Positions 1 through 9,343 of a stretch of 21,492 nt of DNA are shown here, piece by piece. The notes under the pieces were generated by a model. It had not been told where the DNA came from and did no database searches. It saw only the letters and a program-made list of their open reading frames with translations. The number at the start of each line of letters is the position of its first letter. Within the stretch, counting starts at the first letter, position 1. The stretch spans positions 1-21,492 of the IMG/VR virus record IMGVR_UViG_3300045136_000352, one strand, 5' to 3'. A program made the translations under genes and the position numbers. This DNA is from a virus.

Positions 1-247
1 GAGCGGCGAAGACCTTGTCGATCACTGCTGGCAGCTCGCCCGTCTTGGCCGCCGCCAGCGCCTCAGCCTCGGTGATCAGACGGGCCTGGGCGAGGGCGAT
101 CAGAAGCTGCCGGCGCGAGATGGCGGCAGGCACGGGCGGCGGAGCGTTGCGCAGCGTCTCGATCTCGGCGACCTCGGCGGGGGTGGCGTCGCGGACGATT
201 GTTTCGCCCGTGGCCGCGTTGATGGTCTGGATGCGGATGGCGGTCAT
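1..247 (-). CDS. Partial phage protein downstream of the fibre (possible tail-fibre accessory/chaperone)
   Basis: The gene starts with ATG at 247, overlapping the fibre stop as ATGA, and runs off the left edge after 82 codons, so its C-terminus is missing. The N-terminus (MTAIRIQTINAATGE) reads as a short beta-rich segment. A Pro/Ala linker follows, then a helical segment with ISRRQLLIALAQARLITEAE and LPAVIDKVFAA. I recall this 'SRRQ..ALA..GLIT..EALAA' pattern from small proteins next to fibres in alphaproteobacterial phages and prophages. Position right after the fibre gene fits a fibre-assembly or fibre-associated role, but no catalytic motif is seen and the function is inferred from context only. 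Confidence 0.7.
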   Translation of the reverse strand, partial: MTAIRIQTINAATGETIVRDATPAEVAEIETLRNAPPPVPAAISRRQLLIALAQARLITEAEALAAAKTGELPAVIDKVFAA

Positions 248-1863
248 GGTTGGAGTCCCAGCACGATGACACGGCCGATGTTGTTCTGAAACGCGACAGG
301 TGGAGTAATCCGGAATCCGTCGGTCCAGTTACTACCGCCGGTCGCACGGCCGGCAACAAGGTTAATGGCCGTACTGGAGGATGAATTGTAAAAAACGTTC
401 GCATAAAAGACCGCGTTGTTACCGCTACTTGATTGCGTAATGTTGATAGTCATAAAGACTGGGGCTGTGGTCATTCCACTGAATGTCAGTGTAACACTGG
501 CATCATTAGTGATGGTCGCCCCACCTGCTCCTGTGCCAGAACCTGTAAGCCTTTGCCACTCGTAGCCTGTGCTTACCAACGTCCCACCACGATAGACTTG
601 CATCGTGGTATTGCCTGATCCTTGTGTTGACGATAGCTGTGCACCCAGCAACAGCATTTGCACCATTCTGTAGTTCTGCAGGCTGAATCCTGTGACGTCG
701 ATAGTCGAACTGTTGGTAACAGCCGCATCAGCAAGCTTCACCCACAAGTCTCCAGCATCCACATACGCCTTGCGCGTGGCGTGGTTGGGGTCGGTCGGGT
801 TAGAGGCGGGCAACGTCAGCGGCGCTTCCAGCGTCACCGCGCCCGACGCGCGGTTGATGACGACCGGCGCGCCGAGCACCGCGCCGGTGTTGTCGTAACG
901 CCGGACGACGAGATTGCTGCCCGCGTTGCCGCCGCCTTCGGCCGTCGTGTCGCCGAGCTCGACTGCCCAGCGGTTGGACCCGTTGGTGCAGCCGAAAACC
1001 CTTGCAACCTGACCGCTCGCCGTTTTGTTCAGGATCAGCGCCGGGTCGGTCTTCGAGACACTGACGTCAGTCGTGAACGCTGTGCTTGGCGGCGGCGTCC
1101 ACGACCATGCGAGCCGGAAGTTGGTGCCGTCGTAAGTTACAGCCACCAAATTGCCCGCCACCAAATCGTTGGCGGCCAGCGTGCTGCCGTCGGGACGGCG
1201 GAGGGACTTCACGCCCAAACCGTTGACCGCCAGCGTTGCCGCCCCGGTGTTGTTGGACGCCACGACAAACGCATAGCGCTGCCCGGGCGCGTAGGAACCC
1301 GGCGCGCCGCCGATCGACAATGTCAGCGCGTTTGGCGTGCCGCCCGCGGTGCCGCCCCACCAATAAGCCTCGGCTGAGTTGGGCCCAGGCGGCTGCGGAA
1401 CAGGGAACGTAAGCTCTCCGTTCGGCCCGAACGCCAGATACCTGTTGGCGCGCAGAGCTGCCGGCGGCAGCGTTCCAGACACGACGTCAGATGGGTGCAA
1501 CCGAACCGTTCGACCCAAATCATCCGCCGCTTGCTGGAGGCCGAATACAATCTGGTCAAGGCGGTTCTCCGCGATCTTCGCCGGGAAGGGGCTGTTAGTC
1601 TCGAACTGATCCGGTTGGAGCAACTCGACAATCCGGCGGATAGTGACGATCGTGCCGGCGGCGGGGGCGGTCGTAAACGTGACCCCGCTGGGTGACAGCG
1701 TGTAATCCGTTCCTAGAACCTGTGTAGTAGTCACGCCGTCTGTGTCGGTCAACGTAACAACCACATTGCCCGCCGTGAGCCCCTGGATCGGAGCCGACGA
1801 AAAGAACACCGACGAGCCGTTCGCGGTGTGGACAACTCGGGAAACAGTGCTCGATACCGTCAT
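244..1863 (-). CDS. Tail fibre protein, T7 gp17-like N-terminus
   Basis: This 539-residue protein is close to T7 gp17 (553). Residues about 1-125 match the T7-type fibre N-terminal domain that docks to the tail: a repeated 'V.TLTD.DGVTT...GTDYT..PSGVTFTTAPAAGT.VTIRR' segment, then ENSPFPA-type and LDQIVFGLQQAADDL helix signatures. Residues about 160-265 form a small beta-rich shaft domain (GSYAPGQRYAFVV, AATLAVNGLG). A hinge near residue 365 (ATRKAYVDAGDLW) leads to a Ser/Thr/Asn-rich C-terminal domain of about 170 residues that I do not recognise and take to be the receptor-binding tip. DNA encoding that tip is clearly AT-richer than the rest. The start has a strong GGAGG Shine-Dalgarno at 1864-1872. 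No endosialidase or chaperone motif is evident. Confidence 0.88.
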   Translation of the reverse strand: MTVSSTVSRVVHTANGSSVFFSSAPIQGLTAGNVVVTLTDTDGVTTTQVLGTDYTLSPSGVTFTTAPAAGTIVTIRRIVELLQPDQFETNSPFPAKIAENRLDQIVFGLQQAADDLGRTVRLHPSDVVSGTLPPAALRANRYLAFGPNGELTFPVPQPPGPNSAEAYWWGGTAGGTPNALTLSIGGAPGSYAPGQRYAFVVASNNTGAATLAVNGLGVKSLRRPDGSTLAANDLVAGNLVAVTYDGTNFRLAWSWTPPPSTAFTTDVSVSKTDPALILNKTASGQVARVFGCTNGSNRWAVELGDTTAEGGGNAGSNLVVRRYDNTGAVLGAPVVINRASGAVTLEAPLTLPASNPTDPNHATRKAYVDAGDLWVKLADAAVTNSSTIDVTGFSLQNYRMVQMLLLGAQLSSTQGSGNTTMQVYRGGTLVSTGYEWQRLTGSGTGAGGATITNDASVTLTFSGMTTAPVFMTINITQSSSGNNAVFYANVFYNSSSSTAINLVAGRATGGSNWTDGFRITPPVAFQNNIGRVIVLGLQP

Positions 1864-1887
1864 GGCACCTCCAACATACTCCAGACA

Positions 1888-1910
1888 GCGGGCAGTTACA
1901 ATCCGCCCGC
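1888..1910 (-). promoter_or_regulatory. Short inverted repeat between gp16-like gene and fibre
   Basis: GCGGGC and GCCCGC (6 bp arms, 11-nt loop) lie in the 51-nt gap between the internal virion protein and the fibre gene. On the minus strand the hairpin is not followed by a U-run, so a canonical intrinsic terminator is unlikely. It could attenuate read-through or mark a processing site. Evidence is limited to the pairing itself. Confidence 0.25.
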
Positions 1911-1914
1911 CGGG

Positions 1915-4900
1915 TCACGGCCTGGGCCGATCGGGGTACAGGTAGGGGGCGATCAGCCCGCGGGCCTTGGCATCCTCGAACATGACCGCCTCTAGCACAT
2001 CTAATCCGTGGCGAGATAGTATCCAGTTTTGATACGGCATAACGGACCGGAACGCGCGCACGTCCTTAATCGCCAGATCACGATCGGTCACCGCCGCGTC
2101 CAGGAACCCATGCAAGGCCGACGCCAAATCCCCAACCATGCCCGCCGCTGGCCCAAGAAGCGCCCCAATCCGCGTCCGGTTCTCCCATCTGGTCAAGTCT
2201 TCACCAGTCAACATGCGCTTAGCCGAAAGGTATGGGCTTATGTGCCCGAGAGTGGCGTCTGCTTCTGTCAAGATCGACGTTAGGCCAGACATGTCCAGGG
2301 CATCGATAACCCATTGAGCCGGCGAACGATCCTTGATCTCCCCCCGGCTGTTAAGATCGCGCAAGACGGTCGAAAGGGTGCCGAACGCCAAAGCCGCGAT
2401 GGCGATCTCGATCTTCTTGCCGGCGGGGGACTGGAGGAACGGCACCAGCAAATGCGGCAACGAGGCCATGATGAACCCCCTGAACTGCATCGCTGCCGCC
2501 CCCAACGTCTTCTGCGTCCAGAACGGGCGATCCGCCCCGGTTGGGGTGATAAGCATACGCTGCGCACCCACATGCGCCGCCAGCCTATACGTCTCGGCGA
2601 GTTCAGGGTTTTTCAGCGCCCACTCTTCCAGATTACTGTCACGCAGACCGCCCCGCATTGTGCCATACTTTTCGTACATCTCGCCCAAAGCCAGAACCTG
2701 CTCTCGGTTAAGGCCGGCCAGACTGAACAGCTCCGCCGCTTCACGTGGAACAGGCTTCCCTTTCTTGGCGGCGAGAGCCCCTTCCATCATCAAGTCATCC
2801 ACCAGATACGTCCCGATAATTCGAAGCTGATCGTTCCACCAGGGCATCAGGGTCAACTTAGAGAAAAGTGCGGTCATGCGGTCGATTCCACGCCCGACCG
2901 CCCCCAAGGGCGCTCCGGCCGGAGCGATATCCAATAACAATCTGTGCTGGCTGAGCGTAGCTTGATCTAAAGCGGTGCCGAACTGCTCCCGGGCGCGCTT
3001 AGTCATATCCTTCGCAGTTCCGGCCCAAACGTCGGCCAGATATCGTGCAAACGCCCGAAATACCCGGGAAGCACCATAAACAGAGATTGCCTTTACGGGG
3101 TCTGCAACCTGCGCTAGCAATCCCGAGCCCATTTTCGCCGTAAAGGCGATAGACATGCCCGCGCGAACCCCCGCCTGAACAGTTTGCTGAAACTTGCTAT
3201 CAGGCCGGTCAAACGTACCCCGCGCTTTTTCGATAAGGTCTTTGATCACAGCAATATTGCGCTCAGCCTCATCCGCAATCGCTTTGACCTCTGCAAGGTC
3301 GCCCCGCTCTCGGGCTGCTTGCTGTAGCTTCACGGCCTCTTTAGAAATCGGCTGCACGATTTCGGCGACATCCAGCGTGTTGAAGGTGCGAAGCACTTCC
3401 AAGTCACGCGCAACCATAGAGTTATATTGCTCTATCGTACGCAAGAAGGATTTCTGGAGAAACGGTTCAAACAGCACCGGGTCAATGTCCAAAGTTCGGC
3501 CCTTAAGGAAGCCCCGCAGCCCACCGTCCAAGTACCGGTGCAACTCAGCGCCAAAAGCAATTTCTTTGACGCTCTTTTCTACATGAGCTTCGATGGCCCC
3601 GGGGCTCCCAAGCCCTCCTTCTTCTATCGGGCCGATAAGTTTCTTGTCGGCATCATAGCTTGGCGGCTTCTCCGGCCGAGCCCCGATCGAAGGCGGGATT
3701 CTACGCCCGGTTGCAAGAGCTATACCCTCCCCCACCTTTTTACGCGCCGCCTCGTAAAGCCTTCCGGCCTCATCGCGCTTTTTGTAGGCCTCAGTCAAAG
3801 CGTCGTAAAACTGCTCTTCTACAGTCTTGAACTCCGGCTCCGGTGATCGGGGCGGGCCGCCCTGGTCGTCCATTTTCTTCATGAACTCCCAGGCAGACAT
3901 GCCCAACTCTTTGCGGACCTGGGCTTCAAGTTTATTGACTTCTTCGGCTGCTTTTTTCTCCGCCAGCAAAGCCTCAAGAAAATATTTGGCTTTCGGGTTT
4001 TTACGCAGGATAGGCGATTTTCTAATCTCTTCAATCAAAACCCGCGCGTCTTGCACCCGGTTATTGTAGGCCTCAAGCGCATCTTCATAGGCGGCGACTC
4101 TTGCTTTGGCCTCCTCTACTCGCCTCGTCCAGTACTCCATCCAAGCCGCCTTGAACCCCGGCAAATCAGCCCGGATTTTCTCGGGGTCAAACATTTTCGA
4201 GTAGTGATCTTCGCGCAACTGAGCGCCATCAGCCACATCAGCCCACGGTTTGACTTCCTCAAAATCGCGGCGCGCAGGATACGAAATCGCTTCTTTCCAC
4301 GCTTTGTTGAACGCCCTCTCCAGCGCCGGCCGCCAAGGCGTATTGGCAAACGGATTGGTGGGGAACCTACCTGGTTCGTCCTTGTACCGCCCAAACCGGC
4401 CGACCTCGTCACTAAATTCTTCCCACGTGCCCTTAAACCCTTGTTCCTGCGCCTCTTGGTAGGCCGCCATGAACTCATTTACCGCCCTGTACAGCCGATG
4501 TTCTTTATAGGCGATCCTAGAGAAAAGCGGCGCGAAATCTGCCATCGGGATGCCGGTCTCAATGCGCTTCCTCGCCTCCGCAAAAAAGTCTTCCTCAGAC
4601 TCAACCAGCCCCTTAGCCACGGCGCGCTTATAAGCTTCTTTGAGGTCCGCGTCAGTCATCTCCCGGGCCGAAGCCTTGGTGTACATACCAGTGTCGGCGA
4701 TCTTGAAGATAATCTCCCGGGCTGCTTGAAACCTACTCGTAGCAAGCTCGATACCGGGTATTTCAGTGACTCTGTTCGACCCAAAGCCTTTTTGGAGAAC
4801 CGTTTTCAGCCAACGCGGCCCGGTTAGCTCCAGCGCAACTTCCCGCAGAGCGTCGTCTATAATCTTAGACTGCGCGGTGTAGGCCGCGCCTGCTGTACCA

Positions 4901-5787
4901 GAGCCCGGCTTTGACGCCAGCCCAGTTTCGACTCCAGTCTCTCGCGCCACCCTAGCGGCTTGAACATTATTGAGTTCGTTGACAGCGTCCCTAAAGCCTT
5001 GTCGCAGCTTGGCCATGTCTTCTGGAGTCATGCCGGTGCGGGCGGCCTCTGCCTCGTCGATCCGCCGGCTGATGGCGTCCCGCTCCGCTTGTGCCTCCGG
5101 AGACCTCGGCTCGCCTCCCCTCCAGAAGCGGGGCAAGTGCGCAAGGGCACCAATGCCAGCGCCGAACAGCCCGCCAACAAGCACGTCTTCAAGCGTATCC
5201 GTAAAATCTCGGAAGGGATTAGCTTCCCGAAGAAACGGGTCCACGGCGAGGTTTGCCGCCGCGCCAACCAGCGCGCCCTGGGCCATCTTGGCCCCGAGAC
5301 CCGCCCCCCTCACAGCTTGAGTAACCCACCCCAACGGCAGTAGGTTGATCGGGTCAAAGATGCCAGCTATCAGCCCTGCGACCAATGGGTGTAGAGGGCC
5401 GTTTGCCAATCGCGCGTAAAGACGATCAAGGCGTTGCCGCTCTTGCCTGAGCCACTCAAGCTCAGACATGGATTTCGCCGTCGCGTACACCGAACCGTAA
5501 CGGGCAAGCTCATCGGTGTTAAGCAGCAACAGCGGGTTAAAGTTGGGATCGATATCGGGGTCTGTCTCGGACGGCGGCTTGGGGGTCGCAAAGAGAAGCG
5601 AGGGCGAAGCCACTAAAGCATACGCCGCCCCAAGCTGATCCAGGACAGAGACGTCCATTTCCCGGTAAGCTTTGATCGCGAGAGATAGCATCTCGCCCAT
5701 TTCCGGGCTGATTTCGGTATAGTTCCTCGGAGAGGCCTCAGGAAGAGTCCTCAAGGGAGGCGGGGGGTTAGCCAGCAAAGGTTCCAT
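1915..5787 (-). CDS. Large internal virion / DNA-ejection protein, T7 gp16-like
   Basis: At 1290 residues it is close in length to T7 gp16 (1318), and it sits in the same place: after the gp15-like gene and before the fibre. In T7, gp16 is ejected into the host envelope and helps pull in the DNA. Near residues 135-240 there is a Gly/Ala/Pro-rich hydrophobic stretch (LVAGLIAGIFDPINLLPLG, then VDPFLREANPFRDFTDTLED and GGLFGAGIGALAHLP) that resembles the part of gp16 after its muralytic domain. The middle, about 520-720, is highly charged and coiled-coil-like. The C-terminal third carries 'AAMQFRGFIMASLPHLLVP' and 'GALLGPAAGMVGDL', typical of this class. I see no N-terminal lytic transglycosylase domain. 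A GGAG Shine-Dalgarno lies about 10 nt before the ATG, and the gap to the upstream gene is 15 nt. Confidence 0.85.
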   Translation of the reverse strand: MEPLLANPPPPLRTLPEASPRNYTEISPEMGEMLSLAIKAYREMDVSVLDQLGAAYALVASPSLLFATPKPPSETDPDIDPNFNPLLLLNTDELARYGSVYATAKSMSELEWLRQERQRLDRLYARLANGPLHPLVAGLIAGIFDPINLLPLGWVTQAVRGAGLGAKMAQGALVGAAANLAVDPFLREANPFRDFTDTLEDVLVGGLFGAGIGALAHLPRFWRGGEPRSPEAQAERDAISRRIDEAEAARTGMTPEDMAKLRQGFRDAVNELNNVQAARVARETGVETGLASKPGSGTAGAAYTAQSKIIDDALREVALELTGPRWLKTVLQKGFGSNRVTEIPGIELATSRFQAAREIIFKIADTGMYTKASAREMTDADLKEAYKRAVAKGLVESEEDFFAEARKRIETGIPMADFAPLFSRIAYKEHRLYRAVNEFMAAYQEAQEQGFKGTWEEFSDEVGRFGRYKDEPGRFPTNPFANTPWRPALERAFNKAWKEAISYPARRDFEEVKPWADVADGAQLREDHYSKMFDPEKIRADLPGFKAAWMEYWTRRVEEAKARVAAYEDALEAYNNRVQDARVLIEEIRKSPILRKNPKAKYFLEALLAEKKAAEEVNKLEAQVRKELGMSAWEFMKKMDDQGGPPRSPEPEFKTVEEQFYDALTEAYKKRDEAGRLYEAARKKVGEGIALATGRRIPPSIGARPEKPPSYDADKKLIGPIEEGGLGSPGAIEAHVEKSVKEIAFGAELHRYLDGGLRGFLKGRTLDIDPVLFEPFLQKSFLRTIEQYNSMVARDLEVLRTFNTLDVAEIVQPISKEAVKLQQAARERGDLAEVKAIADEAERNIAVIKDLIEKARGTFDRPDSKFQQTVQAGVRAGMSIAFTAKMGSGLLAQVADPVKAISVYGASRVFRAFARYLADVWAGTAKDMTKRAREQFGTALDQATLSQHRLLLDIAPAGAPLGAVGRGIDRMTALFSKLTLMPWWNDQLRIIGTYLVDDLMMEGALAAKKGKPVPREAAELFSLAGLNREQVLALGEMYEKYGTMRGGLRDSNLEEWALKNPELAETYRLAAHVGAQRMLITPTGADRPFWTQKTLGAAAMQFRGFIMASLPHLLVPFLQSPAGKKIEIAIAALAFGTLSTVLRDLNSRGEIKDRSPAQWVIDALDMSGLTSILTEADATLGHISPYLSAKRMLTGEDLTRWENRTRIGALLGPAAGMVGDLASALHGFLDAAVTDRDLAIKDVRAFRSVMPYQNWILSRHGLDVLEAVMFEDAKARGLIAPYLYPDRPRP

Positions 5788-5802
5788 GCTCAGTCTCTCC
5801 GG

Positions 5803-8409
5803 TTATCCCCCCTCGGCCTCGCGCCGCTCGGAGTTATCTGTCCGGATACGTCCAACCTCCTGGTTAAGCTGTTCCTCCAACCGCCGCGCCCGCTCTAGCG
5901 CGTTTTGCGCCGCGTTCTTCGCCGACGTTAGAACCCCTCTCGCCGTCGCTGGCCTCATTTGCGACAGGTTTTGCAGGTTATTAAGCGCGTTTTGCACTTC
6001 ATTCAAAGCTTCTCGCGCCGGCCTCTGGCCCTCAAGCTGGTGGTTCTGGGCTTGCGCTAAAACCTCTTCTATAAGCCTCTGCGTTGATTCAAGCATATCC
6101 CGCGTTTGCTTAACTAAGTCCTCCGATGGCCGCGACTGGCCCGAACTTGACAGACGCGACCCATGCAGCCATCGCTCGAACGCCAGGTTGAACGGCGCGA
6201 ACCTTTCTTGCGCCTCTATACGTCTGGCGTTAATCATCTCTTGAACGCGAATCTGCTCGTATGTTCTGCCGGGGTCCGCCCGCAGAGCGTTCAGTACTGC
6301 CCTGAGCCCAAAAGCTTTATCAAACTCGTTTTCAACCTGTTCTTTATCGCCCGTGGGTATAACCCACAGCCACGGCTGATTGTTTTCGGCCATGAGCACA
6401 CGCACAGGAGCACCGGGGCGCTTGTGCTGCCAATGCGCCACAAGCGCTGCTCTTTGCTCACCGCCGACAGTAACGGGCGTCGCGGTCACAAAGATATCGA
6501 TCTCTCGGCGAAGCTGATCTACTGTAATAGTTTCGCCTTTTGCCGCCCTAGACTTAACTATAGCTTCATAAATGGATTCAACTACTCGCCGCTCAAAAAC
6601 ATCCGGCTTAATCAGGCCGTCAAACAAATCCCGCCGGAAATAAGTAACTGGAACATTTTCCCGAGGCAACCATCTTGGTTGCGTGGAGGCTCGGTTATAC
6701 TCGAAGTTGGCAAGCGCTCGATTTACTGCAAACTCTGCGGCCTTTGTTCTCTCGTACCCAACTTGCCACGCGCGCTTGTAGTCATTAAGAAGAACCGCTT
6801 TTAGTTGTTCAGAGTTTTCTATTTGTCTGCGAAGCTGACTGTCATTTACAATATTCTTTAATGCTTGAGTCACATCAGCCCACGGGTCAATGGCGGGCGC
6901 TCGGGTTTGCGTTCGAGTTGTTAGCTTATTCCACTCTTCTTCGGTACGAGGAACCAAGTTTTCTCCCGAAAGACGCCCCGCGACCGTTGACGCCGTAATC
7001 GGCTCGTTTAACGCGCGCATGTTGTCAAGCACCACCGCAAGAGCGGGGTCTTTCCGTAGTACCTGCTCCACTGCCCACGGATGAACGTCACGCAAACGAT
7101 TAAGGAACTCGCCGACTCGGCCTCTCAACCTCGGGTCGTTCGCCGCCCCCTTAACCATGTTCTCCAACAGATTAGGAAGATCATGCGGGCGATGGTCAAG
7201 CATAAACGCAATAGCACGCTCCTGCCCTACTTGGCGCGCCCTCAACTCTATTTGGTCACTATTTACATTATTTGGCTCCGGGCCAAGCCTAGCAAGCTCG
7301 GCTTTCACCTCTTGCTGAGTAAAGAAGCCCTGTAGCGCTCGCTCGGCCCAACCCAAACCGCCGACACCATCGCCGCCGCCACCCCCGCCGCCACCGCCCC
7401 CAACACTAAGGGGGAAGTTGTCAATGGTCGCCACGGCCCGAAGAAAGTTTTCAGCCGTCCTATCCCGGCGCTCGTGCTCCTCCGCAGCTACCAGAGCTCG
7501 CAAGATACGTTCTTGCTCACTGCCTTGACGGATAACGCCTGACTTAACAGCTTCGTCTAGGGTCCGCTTCCCGTCTTCTAGCAACCCCACCCGAAGAAGC
7601 GAACGAACATTCTCGACCGCAAGCGCGGTAGCCGCCCGAGCCTCGGCCGCGGCCTGTCGCTTCTCCGTCTCCAGCCCAGAGCGCAACTGCCGTACTGCCG
7701 TTGGCGAAAGAAGCCCCTGTCCCCCATACGCCCTAAGCGCCTGTTCCGCCGCGCCAAAGTTGCGAGCATCAATAAGAGCTCGGACGGCTGTTTCAGCCGT
7801 TTCCCCGCGCACCAACCTAAGAATCTCGTCCCGCTTCTCCGGCCGGATATCATTTAAGATGGGGCCAACTTCATTCTCAAACTGGAGAAGCAAAATGTCC
7901 CGAGCGCCGGGGGTTTGCGCAATAGCTGCAACTGTTCGGGCACGCACCGTTTCAATCTGCTGGAGCGCCGCCCGCTCCACGGCCTGCTCCCGCCGCTCGG
8001 CGGCATTCAGCATCACCTGGGTGCGAAGCTGCCGCGCGTCGAGCATAAACATTTCGCGGGTCGTGGACGACCGCCAGTTAGTCCCCGCTACGACGCGATC
8101 CAGTGTCTCAGAGAATGCCCGCTCGACTTCATTCGCGTAATCGGGCGACCGCGGGTCAAGACCACGAATGCGGCTATCCAAATCTAGCCGCAGTCTTTCG
8201 AGCCCCTCGCTACGGGCGGTCGCATCTTCGAGCCGATTGGTCTTCTCGACCCGTTCAGCAATAACCCGGCCGATTTCAGCGCCCGCCCTCTCCAGGGCGT
8301 TCATGCCAGACTGAACCCAGTTCAGGCCATCGTCAAACCGGCCGTAAGCCCGAGACGCATCGCCCGGACGAGCGGTTTCGGTCGGGAAATCTCGGATCGG
8401 GCGTGCCAT
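5803..8409 (-). CDS. Internal virion protein, T7 gp15-like (by position)
   Basis: The protein has 868 residues (T7 gp15 has 747). It is mostly helical, charged and repetitive in feel, with long Arg/Glu/Ala-rich helices and no membrane segment. The last 100 residues are strongly coiled-coil-like (for example RLIEEVLAQAQNHQLE and ALERARRLEEQLNQEV). Residues 337-346 are ten consecutive glycines, a flexible linker dividing the protein into two parts. The start overlaps the upstream stop as TGATG, with no good Shine-Dalgarno, implying translational coupling. Assignment to the gp15 role (ejection-tube component of the inner core) rests on size, composition and gene order, not on a motif I can name. 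Confidence 0.75.
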   Translation of the reverse strand: MARPIRDFPTETARPGDASRAYGRFDDGLNWVQSGMNALERAGAEIGRVIAERVEKTNRLEDATARSEGLERLRLDLDSRIRGLDPRSPDYANEVERAFSETLDRVVAGTNWRSSTTREMFMLDARQLRTQVMLNAAERREQAVERAALQQIETVRARTVAAIAQTPGARDILLLQFENEVGPILNDIRPEKRDEILRLVRGETAETAVRALIDARNFGAAEQALRAYGGQGLLSPTAVRQLRSGLETEKRQAAAEARAATALAVENVRSLLRVGLLEDGKRTLDEAVKSGVIRQGSEQERILRALVAAEEHERRDRTAENFLRAVATIDNFPLSVGGGGGGGGGGDGVGGLGWAERALQGFFTQQEVKAELARLGPEPNNVNSDQIELRARQVGQERAIAFMLDHRPHDLPNLLENMVKGAANDPRLRGRVGEFLNRLRDVHPWAVEQVLRKDPALAVVLDNMRALNEPITASTVAGRLSGENLVPRTEEEWNKLTTRTQTRAPAIDPWADVTQALKNIVNDSQLRRQIENSEQLKAVLLNDYKRAWQVGYERTKAAEFAVNRALANFEYNRASTQPRWLPRENVPVTYFRRDLFDGLIKPDVFERRVVESIYEAIVKSRAAKGETITVDQLRREIDIFVTATPVTVGGEQRAALVAHWQHKRPGAPVRVLMAENNQPWLWVIPTGDKEQVENEFDKAFGLRAVLNALRADPGRTYEQIRVQEMINARRIEAQERFAPFNLAFERWLHGSRLSSSGQSRPSEDLVKQTRDMLESTQRLIEEVLAQAQNHQLEGQRPAREALNEVQNALNNLQNLSQMRPATARGVLTSAKNAAQNALERARRLEEQLNQEVGRIRTDNSERREAEGG

Positions 8410-8936
8410 CAGTCCAGCAGACTCGCGATCCTCGCCCCGCCAGAGGCTAGAGACGCGAGCACCCCGTAGTTAGTGCCAGTGCGGATGTTGGCGACCCGGC
8501 GCTGGAGCACACCACCCGAAAACGTGGCGTCCTGCGCCGCCCGCACACTTTCGATCGACCCCTCAGTCAAGGCTTCCCGGATAAGCTCAGAGCCACCGCC
8601 CACGTCCAGCCCGCCCTGCATGGAAAGGAGGGCCGCCCGTCGAGAAGCCAGGACTGACCGCTCCCGCTCCAGATCACGCTGCCGGCGGGCGTTGTCGAGC
8701 GCAACCATCCTGGCGGACTCGATCGAGTCTTTGACCGCCAAGTTCCGTAAAGCCAACTGGCCGCTAATCGAACCAACCGTGCCCAGAACAGTCGCTCCAA
8801 GGCCCAACGCTTTCCAGAAAGACAGCCCGGTGCCCAGGAAACCTGACGATGCGGCCGCCGCACCAGCGGCAGCGGGCGCGGCGGCTGCGGCGGTGCCCAA
8901 TCCTAAGAATGACCAGACAGGAGCTAAGAAGGCCAC
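8409..8936 (-). CDS. Internal virion protein, T7 gp14-like
   Basis: The 175 residues begin with a hydrophobic, Gly/Ala-rich segment (about 1-65), followed by a helical stretch rich in Arg/Asp (SARMVALDNARRQRDLERER). This matches the layout of the small inner-core protein gp14 (196 residues in T7), which is ejected and is thought to form a pore in the outer membrane. The C-terminal half has the 'ASRRAALLSMQGGLDVGGGSE' and 'RRVANIRTGTNYG' pattern seen in such proteins. The start is GTG at 8936, overlapping the end of the gp13-like gene by 13 nt. No other start is available before the conserved part. Confidence 0.78.
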   Translation of the reverse strand: MAFLAPVWSFLGLGTAAAAAPAAAGAAAASSGFLGTGLSFWKALGLGATVLGTVGSISGQLALRNLAVKDSIESARMVALDNARRQRDLERERSVLASRRAALLSMQGGLDVGGGSELIREALTEGSIESVRAAQDATFSGGVLQRRVANIRTGTNYGVLASLASGGARIASLLD

Positions 8937-9343
8937 GACCAGACCCCAGTATTGTGGTCGATAAACCCTACCACGCGCAGCAGCTTAATGTAAGATGGAT
9001 CGTCAACCATTTGGGGCACCGTGACATGCCCGCGGGCGTTTTCATTCAGCCACCGCCGGGCAAGCCGAATACCGCTCTTGATTTCGCCGGGGGTGGGCCG
9101 GCGTTCAGCGTGCGGCACGGCCCAAACCCAAGGGATCAAAGCACCCCGGGGGCTAACAAGAAAGCTCGTGCCCAGCACCGCGAACGGCTGCCCGTCATCC
9201 CCCAGCATAAGCACTGGCTTAGAGGCCTTCACGTCCTGCTCAGCGAACGGCGAGGCCCAGGTCGCCACCCAGGCATCCCAGATCAGCGGAGGAACCGGGA
9301 ACCGGCGGAGGTCAGATAGAGCGGCCGGGGTCAACGTCGTCAT
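8924..9343 (-). CDS. T7 gp13-like protein, GNAT-fold-like
   Basis: This 139-residue protein (T7 gp13: 138) sits between the tail tubular protein B gene and the gp14-like gene, exactly where gp13 sits in T7. The pattern 'VLMLGDDGQPFAVLGTSFL', a helix around residues 84-100, and 'SYIKLLRVVGFIDHN' near the C-terminus resemble the T7 gp13/DUF2833 family (T7 has 'IRFLKTIGAVF' at the same place), which looks like a degenerate N-acetyltransferase fold. In T7 gp13 is needed for normal virion assembly. The ATG overlaps the upstream stop as ATGA and has a GGAGG Shine-Dalgarno at about 9355-9359. Confidence 0.65.
   Translation of the reverse strand: MTTLTPAALSDLRRFPVPPLIWDAWVATWASPFAEQDVKASKPVLMLGDDGQPFAVLGTSFLVSPRGALIPWVWAVPHAERRPTPGEIKSGIRLARRWLNENARGHVTVPQMVDDPSYIKLLRVVGFIDHNTGVWSWPS

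Noticed and set aside
1873-1901. TTGTAA-17-TATGTT promoter-like pair before the fibre gene
   Set aside because: Each box matches only 4 of 6, and the predicted start would fall inside the fibre Shine-Dalgarno, leaving no usable leader.
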